From positions 17,998,001 to 18,062,000 of the forward strand of contig CM059586.1 in NCBI GenBank assembly GCA_030407085.1: a stretch of 64,000 bases of DNA, read 5' to 3'. Under the pieces are notes generated by a model that was not told the DNA's origin, ran no database searches, and worked only from the letters and a program-made list of their open reading frames with translations. Below, piece by piece: positions 19,791 through 30,094 of the stretch. Position 1 is the first letter of the stretch; each line of letters starts with the position of its first letter. The translations under genes were made by a program, and so were the position numbers. The DNA comes from Trichopria drosophilae (Eukaryota; Arthropoda; Insecta; Hymenoptera; Diapriidae).

Positions 19791-20570
19791 TAGTTTTGCT
19801 GTCTCATCCGTGAGCGTTTTCACAGTCTGAGACTGTGACTTTCTTAGATTGATATCTCGCGGTACAAGGTGCAGAAGCAGCCCCGAAATCTTAGTACAGT
19901 GGCGAAGGATTCCGTACAGTTACATACTTGCACAGTTCGCTCCGTGTACGAGCCCTCCGATCTCTGGAGACTCGGCCCGTATAGTCAGCGGTGACGTTCG
20001 AATCCCCAGGGAAACCCAGATGTTAAGTTCCGGCCGTAGCCGCTAGGAACGCGTCGCCGAACCGCATATGAAGTAGCACCCGCGTTCCTTGAAGTGTGGG
20101 CACCAACGCGGCAACTCCGGCGCGGAGGGCGATCTCACCACTTTTACCTTTTTTGGTGTCGGGGGGACTTTCCCTCCGACTAAGAACTAAACTCGTCGTG
20201 ATAAACGACGAATTAGAAATTAATATTTTTATTTACAGGAATACGATGGAACTAGTACGACGTTTTACGAACTTACTAATTCAACTCGTTGGAGTCCCAA
20301 ATTTGGCCCCGCCCAGGGGCTACAACATCAAAAGACTCGTCAATAAGCAGGGATATATGCATATGGGCATTATTCTAGAACTTTTAAACTTTGAGGTTGA
20401 AGAAAATTTCATTTTTTTTTAGACACATTCATGAAATTAATTTTATTGGCTTTAGAATTGATCAAATAACAGGAAAAACCTTGCGTGACTCATTTATACA
20501 CAATGTATTTTTTTTTGGTTAATGTAACATGTTACGTTACTCGTAAAATTAGTTTTTAGTTTTGTAACGT
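19791..20570. other. unclassified stretch within the E3 insert
   Basis: The first half is moderately GC-rich, then AT-rich. A 108-codon frame at 20096-20422 shows no domain and has a low-complexity end. I see no gene. Confidence 0.5.
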
Positions 20571-20574
20571 TTAA

Positions 20575-21128
20575 GGAGGTAGTCGCGTGAAACGATTTTT
20601 TTACGAAGTCTTTCATTTTTTCACCAAACGTTAATGACGTTGATATCAATACGTGGTTAAAATTTCAGAAAGCCTGTCCGTACGATAATGGAGATAATCG
20701 TCCTCAAAGTTTCACTTTTTAACACGTGTTCCCCATACTAAGCCTTTGCCGACATGACATATTAATTATTTACAGAAAAACGGTATTTACCGTTTTTATA
20801 AAAAACTAATATGTTGTGTAAAATATATTAAAGAACATTGTAAAAAAAATTGAAGAACCCTAGCGGTACAGTTTTGTAATAATATTAATAAATAGACATT
20901 TAATTATGTCGTATAAAGCACGTGAACGTAAAATGCGAGGTTGCCGTTTCGAAATTTTGCTGATGTTGGTGTACACAGACACGATTCCTTGAGAAATTAG
21001 TGTGTAACAGGCGTCCATCAAGTACACTCTCCCCCACAACGTTCATTACGCGCACTGAAGAAACAAAGTGGCGTCTGTGGATTTATGTGGGGTAGACTTT
21101 TGACGGGTACTGTCGCACGACTACCTCC
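20575..21128. mobile_element. MITE with TTAA target duplication (554 bp)
   Basis: Ends GGAGGTAGTCG and its inverse, CGACTACCTCC, with looser similarity further in. It is bounded by TTAA on both sides (20571-20574 and 21129-21132). TTAA duplication is typical of piggyBac- and Kolobok-type DNA transposons. No coding capacity, so non-autonomous. Confidence 0.8.
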
Positions 21129-21132
21129 TTAA

Positions 21133-22255
21133 TATACATAAAAAATTCAGTTCTTTTGCTTATGGCCTAATTTTTAGAAGCGTGTGTAAAATTAAACGTC
21201 TAGTTAATAGTTCAAATTTAAAATAATGGATTAAATATGGCGGACTATTTTTACAAAATTTCTTTGATTTTTATAAAATTTGATATGTTAGGGTTTTTGA
21301 GGCCACTGATTACAAATCCAAAGTCAGTTTTCATTAAAATTTGAAATCCAAATACATGATTTAACATTAAGGATACTAAAAAATTAAAACGATTTGTAAA
21401 GAATAATCATTTTATTATTGTCAAAAAGTGTGTTTTTTGTTGTATTAAAAAAACACAAAAGTTATAAATACTTTAATAACATAGGAGAAAAGATCACAAT
21501 GATTCCAAAGTACTTAGAAGCTAAATTGTAGATGTGCCATTAAATAATTTGATTTTTCAAAGTGAGTTTCGCTTGGAAATTTAAAGTTTGACATGGTCGC
21601 ATTTTTTATGCATAGGTGGCACACATTCGGGCAAAGGCGCAAATTACTTCTTATCATATAGGTAATGTACCCCTGTTGTGTGGTTTCTTAAAAACCAATG
21701 TGAAAAAAATTATCTAAGGTTGATTGCTAAATTGACAACTATAAAAAAAAGTTATCTCGCAAGTTTGAAGGTATATAATTTTATTCCTCAGTGAGGCACA
21801 TCATTAAGTTAAGGATTTTTCATTTGTTTACATCCACAAATACTTCCACAAAAAACCACAGACCATAAAAAAAAAGGTGCAACAAGTTTCAGTGTTAAAA
21901 CTGAAAAAATGTAGTGAGTGTCGCGCACCAAAAACAGGCAAATTCACTACTTTTATTTACTCTCATTGTTTTCTACATATCTGTAATTAGTAATAAACAA
22001 TTATTACATGCAAAACGAATAAAAATTTGTTGATCTGTCGTGTTGCAAAGTTATATTTAAAATTTGTAAGGTATCATAATGAGCAACAACATAAAGTTTA
22101 AAAATTCTAGAACAATGCCCATATATCCATCGATGTATATACATCTTCAAGGTTTCTTCCAATAACAATAAATTCGTTTCATCGTTTGTTTTTCTTTTTT
22201 TATCGTGCTGCTGCTGCGACGTTGCAAAGACAATAATGCCTGTAAAATTTAGCTG
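21133..22255. other. AT-rich stretch without recognised features
   Basis: No open frame with domain content, no RNA gene seen. It lies within the E3 insert. Confidence 0.5.
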
Positions 22256-22622
22256 CAATAGGCTCTGTGCCATCGCTGGCGATCAACGCCGCGCCAATAC
22301 TGGCTTTGATGCCGAGCCAGTGCTGGCTGTCGATGCTGTGACAGTGCTGGCAGCCACTAATGGTCCAATACCGGTTGCCGAGTCTAGGCCGTAGTGTCGT
22401 AACAGACTCTGGGCCATTGCCGACAGCCAATGCCGCGCCAATACTGGCTGCCGATGCCGGGCCAGTGCTGGCTGTCGATGCCGTGGCAGTGCTGGCAGCC
22501 ATTACTGGACCAAGACCGGTTGCTGAGTCTAGGCCGTAGTGTCGCGCCAAGACTCGTGCCAGTGTTGGCCCAATGTCGCAGCCGAGCCTCGGCACCGTCG
22601 TTGCCAGGACTGGACCAGGGCT
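22256..22622. repeat. GC-rich tandem repeat, ~145-bp period
   Basis: CAGTGCTGGCAGCC at 22342 recurs at 22487 with the following ~55 bp (to TAGGCCGTAGTGTCG) conserved. Composition and short palindromes resemble the block at 18880-19650 at the other end of the same insert. Confidence 0.8.
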
Positions 22623-22646
22623 GGGCCGTTACGAATTTCGCATATG

Positions 22647-23199
22647 GGAAATTTGAAATCTATAGTGTATTGATTTGTTATTAATCCAATTTTTTAGATA
22701 CCCACCTCGAGAATTAGTTTGCGAGTCGCCCCATTCGGTTAGTCTCGCATTTAAATCTCCCGAAATAATAAAATACGTGTCTAAGCTGACTAGATTGTTT
22801 TGCATAAACAAATTATCTAGTTCCTTAAAGGAAATGTAATTATGCCCGGGGGTGTATGCACTTTTTATCACAAGTTTTTCATTTCTGCACTTAATTTTAA
22901 TCGCACTTAATTCCAGGGTGTATACTTCAGACGCCGGAAGAAAAGTTATTATGTCGAACTTGATGTTTCTCTTTATGAGAATTCCGGTGCCTCCTCCTTG
23001 TGTAGCAGCTGGTCGATCAGTTCGGATGAAATTATAATCTTCAAAACTTATTCTATGTGATGGGTTCAGTTTTGTTTCATTTAACAGAACTATTTCCGGA
23101 TTGTTTATTTTCAGGAAATTGATTAGACTGTGTCTTTTTGCATTCGTTATAATTGAATTGACATTGACTGATTTTCATCTTCTCTATATTTAAATCCAT
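22647..23199 (-). pseudogene. E3 ORF2: endonuclease N-terminal fragment
   Basis: The ATG at 23199 overlaps the ORF1 stop by 10 nt (ATGGATTTAA). Read across frames it holds the start strand, an NETKLN-type Glu motif (about 23060-23080), GGGTGILIKR (about 22985-23000) and, in frame at 22871-22647, SGDLNARLTEWGDSQTN with the Asp-Asn pair. Small indels near 23170 and 22870 break the frame. It is cut off by the insert at 22642 and continues at 18856. Confidence 0.78.
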
Positions 23200-24310
23200 T
23201 TTAATTTAAGGTTGTCCAAAATAAAATTTATCTTTTCTGTATTGTTTTCTATTTGTTGATGCATATTTCGGTTCTGTGTAGCTATTGCATCCAGAATATC
23301 AGTTTTAAAGTCATGCATAGTTTTTAGTACCTGAGCCATGTCTGCATTGCTATACATATTAGTGTTACTTACTGCTTGATTTCTGCGTATATCTTGGTTA
23401 AATCTTTGCTGGGTAACTACATGCGCATATGTATTTGAGGAAGGATTACTGTTGAGGTTGAGGTTGAGGGTTGGGTTGTTCACATCTGACGTTAATATTA
23501 TTTTTTGTATTATTTTTTGTGCTCATTGACGGTGTTTTGGGCAAATTTCAAGTATGGGCATCCTCGATAGTTTGCAGCGTGACCTACCTTATTACAATTG
23601 ACGCAACTCGGTGGTTCCTTGTCTTCTTTTTTCCTATTGCAATTTCCTGGTTCATGTTTTTCCGTGCATTTTACACAACGGTATTCCAAATTACAATTTG
23701 AACTGGAATGCCCAACTCGTTGACATTTGTAGCACTGGAATACCTTATTTTTCCGGAATGGTTCCTAACGGATTATCTGGCATGCCAGTTTCTTTATTTT
23801 TATAAGATTTTGCACTATGCTATCGTGTGAGATTTGTACTAAATAAATGATTTACTTCGCTATTAGGCTGCAATTGACTTATCTTGAGTATTTTGACTTC
23901 GTTTATGTTTAGTTGTAGCAATTCTTCTTTTACTTCGTCAGTGGTGAATTCCTTGTTAAGTCCTTTAAATACTAATAACTTATTTTTTTCCTTGTTGATA
24001 GCATACGTGAAGTACGTTATATTTAAGTCGGTTAACGTATTGCGTACTTTTTTAAATTGATCAGGGGCGTAAGTATATATTACCAGTTCTTCATTGTTTT
24101 GTCCTTTAATATGAAACTGTTGCTTGTCAATTTTTTCAGAAAGTTTCTGTATTAGCACTTTCGTAGTAATCGATCTGCAATAAATTGGAGGTGGTCTAGA
24201 TGTTTTGCTTTGTGGGCTATCTACTGTTGTTTGATTTTGTGTAGTTTCGATCCGAGCTTGATTTTGGGAATTGGCTAACGCCGTAAATCGATTTCCAGTT
24301 TCTATCGTAA
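23190..24310 (-). pseudogene. E3 ORF1, second piece (C-terminal two-thirds)
   Basis: From the PPPIYCRS-type segment near 24180-24200, through KLSEKIDKQQFHIKGQ and NKLLVFKGLNKEF (PRE_C2HC-like region), to zinc knuckles at about 23560-23745 and the C-terminal tail ending KLKWI at 23190. The middle is frameshifted near 23840. It ends abruptly at about 24310, where an RT fragment begins. Confidence 0.75.
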
Positions 24311-24895
24311 GCGGTTCTTCTTTTTTTTTGTGGGCTGCGCTGGAACAAGCGATTCAAGAGCATGTTTAGTAGTAATGTTACGGTGTGTTCAGGGAATTTC
24401 ATTTGTGTCATTTTGTACAATAAGCCTTTGATCCAAACTGAATCAAAGGCTTTTTCTAAGTCAATAAGACATGCCGCTATCATTGTGTGGTTATTTAGGT
24501 GTTCACAGGTGTCTGTGATGAATTTATGAATCGCGTGTGTTGTAGAGTGCTGGTGTCTGAATCCGAATTGTTGGTGTGGTATGATGTGATTTTCTTCAGT
24601 ATATTGAGTTAAATGAATGTTGACCACTATCTCGAATATCTTACTGATATTTGGACAGAGACTAATGGGTCGGTGACTTGATGGTTTAGAGGGGTCTTTC
24701 CCCTTTTTTAAAATTGGTATTACTTTGGCTCTTTTCCAGCTTGTAGGGTAGTAGCAATTATTGATTATGTTATTAAAGATAACAGTGTACTCTATTACGA
24801 TTTTGTGAGGGATGTTTTTTAGTACTATGTTAGGTATTTTATCGATACCAAAAGATGCTTTTTTTTTATCCCCTTCAGTATCGCAACTATTTGAT
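24311..24895 (-). pseudogene. RT fragment lodged between two ORF1 pieces (E3 mosaic)
   Basis: Encodes an RT start: IPNIVLKNIP-type, a CYYPTSWKRAKVIPILKKG-type segment, SHRPISLCPNISKIFEI-type, then HQQFGFRHQHSTTHAIHK and motif A LIDLEKAFDSVWIKGLLYK, ending at LLNMLLNRL. Motifs B-E are absent. It is joined on both sides to ORF1 sequence in the same orientation. This is not the order of any functional element, so it reflects recombination, template switching or nested deletions. Confidence 0.8.
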
Positions 24896-25736
24896 TGGGG
24901 ATTGTGTAACTATTACAGTTAACGCAGCTGGGTGGTGATTTGTCCTCTGGTTTTTTGGTGCACATCCCCGGATCGTGCGTCTCTAAACATTTCACACATC
25001 GATACTCCAGGTTGCAGTTTGCACTGGAATGTCCTACTCTTTGACACTTGTAGCACTGGAACACCTTCTTTTTCCGGAAAGGTTCCCAGCGTACAATCTG
25101 ACATGATAACTTCTTTATTTTCAGTAGATTTTGGGCAGTACTGTTAGCAGGAATTTGCACGAGAATGTAGTTATTCGTTGTCTTATTCTTAGTCTGGAGT
25201 ATAGAGATTTTTATTATGTTTACATCGGTTAGTTTAAGCTCTAATAATTCCTCTTTTATTTCTTCAGGGGTGAATTCATTATTCCGACCCTTCAGTACGA
25301 ACAGTTTGTTTTTCTCACTGTTTATTGTGTACGTAAAATGTGGTATGTTCTGATCCGTGAGAGTTTTTCGTACACTCTTAAAGCTTTCTTGAGTGTTCGT
25401 GTAAATTACTAAATCTGCATCTTTCGACTCTTTGATGCGAAAGTGTTGCTTGTCAATATACTTAGATAAATTTTCAAAGCTGAGCGATGCGCATTCCATG
25501 GAGTTGTCGTCTGTCGATGATTTTTGGTTCTGGGCCGGTTTATTACGCTGCACTAGATTTGGTGCGACACGGTGATCATTTTTCCCCAGTTCTTTCATGG
25601 CTTTCTTAAACTCGCGATCCACTGTGTTCGTTAACGCAAGTGATTTCTTTTTGTATATTCGCGAGTTCGGTGGACTAACAGAGTTCGGGTTCTTTCTTTT
25701 GATTGCTCCCGTTGCGCGCACCGGGCCGGGCACCAT
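24896..25736 (-). pseudogene. E3 ORF1, first piece (N-terminal two-thirds)
   Basis: Start chosen at 25736 (MVPGPVRATG), which aligns with MAPVAPTP of E2; an in-frame Met 10 codons upstream is not conserved. Contains AIKRKN, SPPNSRIYKKK, VDREFKKAMKELGKN, the PRE_C2HC-like region (KLFVLKGRNNEFTPEEIKEE) and two complete knuckles, CYKCQRVGHSSANC and CVKCLETHDPGMC. It stops after CVNCNSYT in the third knuckle, where RT sequence is fused. Open throughout, so a truncated RNA-binding protein is conceivable. Confidence 0.82.
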
Positions 25737-25977
25737 GATGGCGGCACAGCGCGGTTTTCCCGCCAAATGGCACTAAGGAGTTTTTAGACAAATTTCACTT
25801 TTATATAATGTTTTTTTTTGCACTCATTCGCACTTAACTGAAGGAATATATGCGGGAAGACTACTGCATCTGCACTAGCTTCGCTAACTTTCCGAAAAAC
25901 ACGGTGTTTATTTGCGATTTGATTGCCGCGATCTTGCGCGTGTCCTCTCTCGACGAACGCTCGCGGCAGACACACCC

Positions 25978-25992
25978 AGTCTGATGCTCTAC
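25978..25992 (-). repeat. tRNA target copy between E3 and E4
   Basis: GTAGAGCATCAGACT on the minus strand, exactly tRNA nucleotides 19-33. It is the 5' duplication of E3 and at the same time the junction into which E4 inserted. Confidence 0.93.
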
Positions 25993-27667
25993 TTTTTTTT
26001 TTATTTTTTTTTTTTAATTTTAATGTTTATTCATAAATTTTTGGTACATAGTAAGTTCTCATAGGTATATAAACATTAATAAATTACCTAACAGTGTCAT
26101 TGAGTATACCGTACATTTCGGCCCAGGGGGCATCTCGCGACGGACGTTGTATAGAGTGGTGCGTGTTTAGTGTGACGGATGTGATAAGTGCGTTGGGTTG
26201 AGCACTAACGTTCAAATTGTTTAGGGAAAAAATTGAGTAGAAAAAAAAACCTTTTCGGTGTGGCGCGACAGAACTGGATGCTCTTGTATTTACATGTGCA
26301 TAAGAATGCAGGATTCGGAGTAGGATGATTTGATGACGAATTATAGGGTGAGATTTTAAGTGTTGTTTATTTTGCGTTTATTTGCGCATATGTATATCAT
26401 CCTTTTGAATCCACCATGCATTTTTATTAAATGCTCTAGAGATATCGTTGTAGTCACAGTGTGGAATTTTCGTGGAATATTTTAGGTGTTCATGAATTAC
26501 GTTGGTGTGGATGAGGTCAAAATATGGGATCCTTTTATTCGCTTGGTGTCGTGGCCAGTGGTATAAGATTGGTAAATTATTGTGGTCTTGGATGAGTCCG
26601 AATTTGTCTAGTGCATGGAAGCAATTTGGAGTTACATATCCGTCTTGACACTTGGTTTTGAGTTTGTGGCGGTTCTTTGTCAGGTTTAGTGCTGTTTCAT
26701 AATTAGAGGTTTCTTTGGGTAGGTTTTCGTAGAATTTTCTCGTTATTTTGATTATAAAATTGTCTATTCGGGGGATGTTTGCTTTATTGTATAGGTCTAT
26801 GTTGCTCGGTTGTTTGAAAAAGTTTGATTCCGGGGTCCTATGTAGTCTGAGGCAAGTTCGTAGGCAGGATCTTTCGAAAATACGGATTTTTTCCATCTGG
26901 GAGGCGCTGATGTTAAACCAGCTTGGGGCCGCGTATGTTAATATGGGCCGAACAAGTGCCATGTAACAGATTATTTTAGTTCTGGATGTTAGGTGTCAGT
27001 GAGAGTCTAGTGAGAGTGGAATAGTTTGGAATTTGCGATAAATGCTCCTTTGGCTTTCTGTAGTTGTGCATTTATGTGTTTGTTTAGTCTGAGTAGGTGG
27101 TCGATGTGGATTCCTAGGTATTTCACTGTTGATTTGTGGGGTATTTTTGAAACGGTGTTATCGATTGGATTTTTTAGCTGTATTTGAAAGTTATTCCAGT
27201 TTTTGCGTTTGGATGCTGATAGGTAGTGCACTGGTGTTCGGAAGGCTATTGTTTCGAATTTAGTGGCGTTGATTTTCAAATTCCATGTCGAGTAATAAGC
27301 GTTGATTTTGTTTACCAAGCTTTCTAGCGTTTCTTTGATTTTGTCAACGTAGTGTCCGGAAACCGTTATAATTAGGTCGTCAGCAAATGCTATTGAGGTC
27401 GTTAGGTTGTTGGTGTTTAGGTTAAATAGGTTTAATATGGCAGCGTTGTATATATTGAAGTATATAGGTGATGTGACAGCTCCCTGTTGGAGGCCCTACT
27501 CTATAGAAAACATGAGAGAAGATTTAGAGGAATTTGATGTGGTATTAAATTGGCGGTTTTTGAGTTGATCAAATATTATTGTTGCAAGGTGAGTCGGTGT
27601 ATTATATTTGATTAGCTTGTATAAGAGTCCGCCTATCCAGACCGTATCGAAGGCTTTTTCCACGTCG
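25993..27667 (-). mobile_element. E4: 5'-truncated family A element (1675 bp)
   Basis: Poly(A) and 3' UTR (a variant, A2, of the family A type), then RT sequence up to motif A (VEKAFDTVW), where it is cut off next to the target copy at 27668. Truncation at the 5' end with an intact 3' end and target duplication is the usual outcome of incomplete target-primed reverse transcription. Confidence 0.9.
26378..27660 (-). pseudogene. E4 RT remnant (family A)
   Basis: Two main open blocks: 27318-27007 (YYSTWNLKINATK, motif D, VKYLGIHIDHLLRLN, motif E) and 26966-26378 (LVRPILTYAAPSWFNISASQ to the WWIQKDD C-terminal region). Motif A, motif B (a GLQQGAVTSP-type) and motif C (AFADDLI) can be read between 27660 and 27318 with interruptions. 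A frameshift near 27000 separates the blocks. The C-terminal basic tail is shortened. Confidence 0.82.
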
Positions 27668-27682
27668 AGTCTGATGCTCTAC
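27668..27682 (-). repeat. tRNA target copy between E4 and E5
   Basis: Exact 15-nt copy of tRNA nucleotides 19-33, directly followed on the plus strand by the T-tract of E5. Confidence 0.93.
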
Positions 27683-28030
27683 TTTTTTTTTTTATTTTTT
27701 TTTTTAAATTCATTTATTTGTTAATCCTTTATATAATACAGAACAAGTATCGATTATAAGGGCCACACAAACAAATAAAAAGCCCAACGCAATGATTAGA
27801 GGGGTATCTAAATTTTCGTTTTTGACCCTCGCAGGGGTGCTCAAAACTTATCTCTGTTGTGGGTTACATTTGTTTTTTTATAATTTCGCGTAAATTTGTA
27901 TTAAATTGACGAACAAAGTTTAATGACAATGATAATACAACAATTGCATATTTGAAAATCCGGAAAAAAAGAAAAAAGGATTTAAAAATTTACGAAAAAC
28001 AAAAAACCGGGCAGCGTTGACTAAAGTCAA
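27683..28030 (-). mobile_element. E5: short 3' end of a family B element (348 bp)
   Basis: Only poly(A) and a family B 3' UTR (subtype B3, nearly identical to E9 at 39914-40180), including the conserved hairpin at 27824-27842. No coding sequence. It is the outermost (tRNA 5' side) of the three elements in locus 4. Confidence 0.88.
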
Positions 28031-28063
28031 TGTGTGATGCTCTACCGACTGAGCTATCAGGGC
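28031..28063 (-). pseudogene. tRNA-Lys 5' part (nt 1-33), locus 4
   Basis: Matches tRNA 1-33 with substitutions: one in the 5' acceptor strand (CTATCAGGGC on the plus strand) and three in the first five bases of the target copy (28031, 28032 and 28034). It partners 16529-16583. Confidence 0.88.
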
Positions 28064-28730
28064 GACGGTTTTAGTTTGTGATTACCTACTATTTCGTAAA
28101 AATCACTTCAGAATAATTCGTCGAATATGGAAGAATATTGTAATGACTGTTTTGACTTAAATATTCTATATCGAAAGTACAAGTTTTTTTTATTGCGTTT
28201 ATTCACACGCAAAGGTAAGGATAATCTATACATTTGTTATTATTACCATCAATAGGCAACTTATTATTGTCAAGACTATTTTCTAAAATATCCACATCCA
28301 AAAGATCTCTTTTAAATATTTGGAAAAAGATCTAAAAAAATATTTGCATAAATCCTTTTTTCTGTTTCAAATCAGGCAGCGAAAGCAAGTTTGAAATTCC
28401 AACATCATTATTTTGCTCAAGTAAAGGGGGATATTATTTTTTGTTTTTTTTTCGAAACAAAAAACTCGAATTTTTGTTACCAATTCTCTTTATTTTCGTT
28501 AAAAATTAATATTTTTATACTGCGTTTATTTATCAATTCCGTCGAATTTCAAACGTTCCGTTCAACCAATTTATTAATTAAAAAATGTTGAAATTAATAA
28601 AATGGTGGTTATTTTAAAAAAGATAAAAAAAAATTTTTTCTCTGATAATTATGCACATTTTATAATATTTTGAATGGGTTTGATGTGCATTAAAACGCTG
28701 TAAAAACATACCAAATTCACGAATCGGTAG
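28064..28730. repeat. tRNA-array spacer, unit 4
   Basis: Clearly homologous to units 2 and 3, with small indels. It ends near 28730 (after CCAAATTCACGAATCG), before the next tRNA flank would begin, and is joined there to unrelated DNA. Confidence 0.82.
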
Positions 28731-28761
28731 ACCTTCGGAAAGACTGGGTGACCTGGAAAAA

Positions 28762-28843
28762 ATGTTATTCACATGTTTTCCGATGTATTTTGGCTCGCTG
28801 AACACGAATCTGAAGTCAAAATTTGTCGCTCGGCCATATTTTG
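28762..28843 (+). repeat. dispersed repeat, inverted relative of 52092-52168
   Basis: Contains GAATCTGAAGTCAAAATTTG and GTCGCTCGGCC. The reverse complement of 52092-52168 has the same blocks in the same order, including the ACATGTTTTCCGA start. Confidence 0.75.
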
Positions 28844-29460
28844 GCCGCTATATTGAAAAAATATCGAAAAAACGTCCTTTTTAAATATTTCTTGCATTTA
28901 TCTTGAAAACTCGAACTCGCACGAAAAAAAGTTTCAAACAAAAAATGTAGAGCTTGAATTTGTCTACAAAAAAGATTCAATACAATTTCTTCCTAAAATT
29001 AAAAGTAACGCCGTAAATAAAGGTTGAATATGAGAATGTAGTCAGTGAATTTCAGAAGGATAGGAACTAGTCGGATTCAAACTCCGCTAGATGGCGAATC
29101 GCGATTCCGCGGTCGATACGCGTTCCCGTCTCAATAATGGGTTACTGTTTCGTTGCTTATGCTGCTTGTTAGTCACAGCAATATACAGCAAAGATGGAAT
29201 TTGCGCATACCCAATTTATTATTGGGTGCGCTGATGAGAGATGGTGTATTCAGTTTCTCATTCACAAGCAAACGAATTCAGCTTAGTTATGACAATCAGA
29301 TGTTTCGTTTTTTTATTTTTTACGTCTTGCTAAGTATTTGCTCAAACGAGGCCACCCGTTAAAAATTCCAATCTCTGCGTTTTTTGACGTGATCTCCGAA
29401 TTTCAAAAAAACATGATGTCTGCTAGTTCCATCGAGTTACCGACTAATTAAGTAGAGGAA
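28844..29460. other. unclassified stretch
   Basis: Mixed composition with no domain-bearing frame. It lies between the broken spacer unit 4 and the CA-rich repeat. I see no gene or RNA. Confidence 0.5.
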
Positions 29461-29560
29461 CTCGCAAGAACGCACACACACAAACGTACGCACATGCACA
29501 CATACACATTCATACGCACAGAAACCAGCGCACACGCACATACGCACACACACAAACAGG
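29461..29560. repeat. imperfect CA/CACG microsatellite
   Basis: An irregular run of CA, CACA and ACGCA steps on the plus strand. It marks the break at which E6 was cut: E6 coding sequence ends near 29670. Confidence 0.8.
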
Positions 29561-29664
29561 TGACGGCAAGGGGAACCACCTGAACAAAGCACCCCGAAGA
29601 GATGTAAACCCGACCGAGGAACCTCAACGTGGTACATCTCGGGTCACCCGCTCTACTAAAATAA

Positions 29665-30094
29665 GTGTCTATATTTAACAAATTGTTTTGCAGAAAAATA
29701 TTGTCTAATTCATTAATAATAGAAATGTCATTATGTCCTGGGGCATATGCACTTAGAATCACTAATTTTCCATTGTGGCACTTCACTTTTATCGCACTTA
29801 ATTCTAGGGTATAGTTTTTAAACGCTGGTAAAAAGAAATTACTTCAAAGTTGATGTATCTCTTTATGAGGCTTCCTGTGCCTCCTCCTTGGATTGAAGCA
29901 GGTCGATCGTTTCTGACGAAATTGTAGTATTCAAAACTAATTCGGTGTGAGGGGTTGAGTTTTGTTTCATTCAAAAGAACTATGTCAGGATTGTTTGCTT
30001 TCAAGAAGTTAACCAAACTGTGTCTTTTTGAATTCGTAACGATGGAATTTACATTGACTGAAATTATTTTCATATTTTTGATATTTAAATCCAT
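29665..30094 (-). pseudogene. E6 ORF2: endonuclease N-terminal half
   Basis: The ATG at 30094 overlaps the ORF1 stop (ATGGATTTAA). Reads MKIISVNVNSIVTNSKRHSL, LLNETKLNPSHRISF with catalytic Glu, GGGTGSLIKRY, then after a frameshift near 29820 LVILSAYAPGHNDISIIN and LLNIDTYF. It stops just before the Asp-Asn motif, where the element is broken. Confidence 0.82.

Larger units (their letters stand above)
18857..22642. mobile_element. 3786-bp insert in E3 endonuclease, flanked by GC-rich tandem repeats
   Basis: It interrupts the endonuclease between NNKSIHYRFQI and TPAEPTFPNSG. Both ends show TGCGAAAT in inverted orientation (18857-18864 and 22635-22642) next to a possible 4-bp duplication TATG (18853-18856 and 22643-22646). 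Inside are GC-rich tandem repeats at each end, a unique-looking AT-rich middle and a nested TTAA MITE. No transposase was recognised. The short inverted ends are suggestive, not conclusive. Confidence 0.5.
16584..25977 (-). mobile_element. E3: composite, interrupted family B element
   Basis: A family B element with a mosaic interior. In element order: 5' UTR, ORF1 N-terminal half (25736-24900), an RT piece (about 24890-24320), a second ORF1 piece (24310-23190), endonuclease start (23199-22647), a 3786-bp foreign insert (18857-22642), endonuclease end, RT (to 17001), 3' UTR, poly(A). The endonuclease-RT linker is largely missing: the frame passes from KWIKFQ directly to LFNNLINN near 18612. 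It is flanked by the tRNA target on both sides (16569-16583 and 25978-25992). Confidence 0.85.

Noticed and set aside
19981..20040. GACGTTCGAATCCCCAGGG as a tRNA T-arm
   Set aside because: Only a T-arm-like string; no acceptor, D-arm or anticodon arm can be built around it.
19849..20422. 65- and 108-codon frames in the E3 insert as transposase remnants
   Set aside because: No catalytic motif or helix-turn-helix is visible; low-complexity ends.
29448..29786. 112-codon protein with Cys/Val-rich repeat
   Set aside because: Translation of the CA/CACG microsatellite fused to a broken endonuclease fragment.
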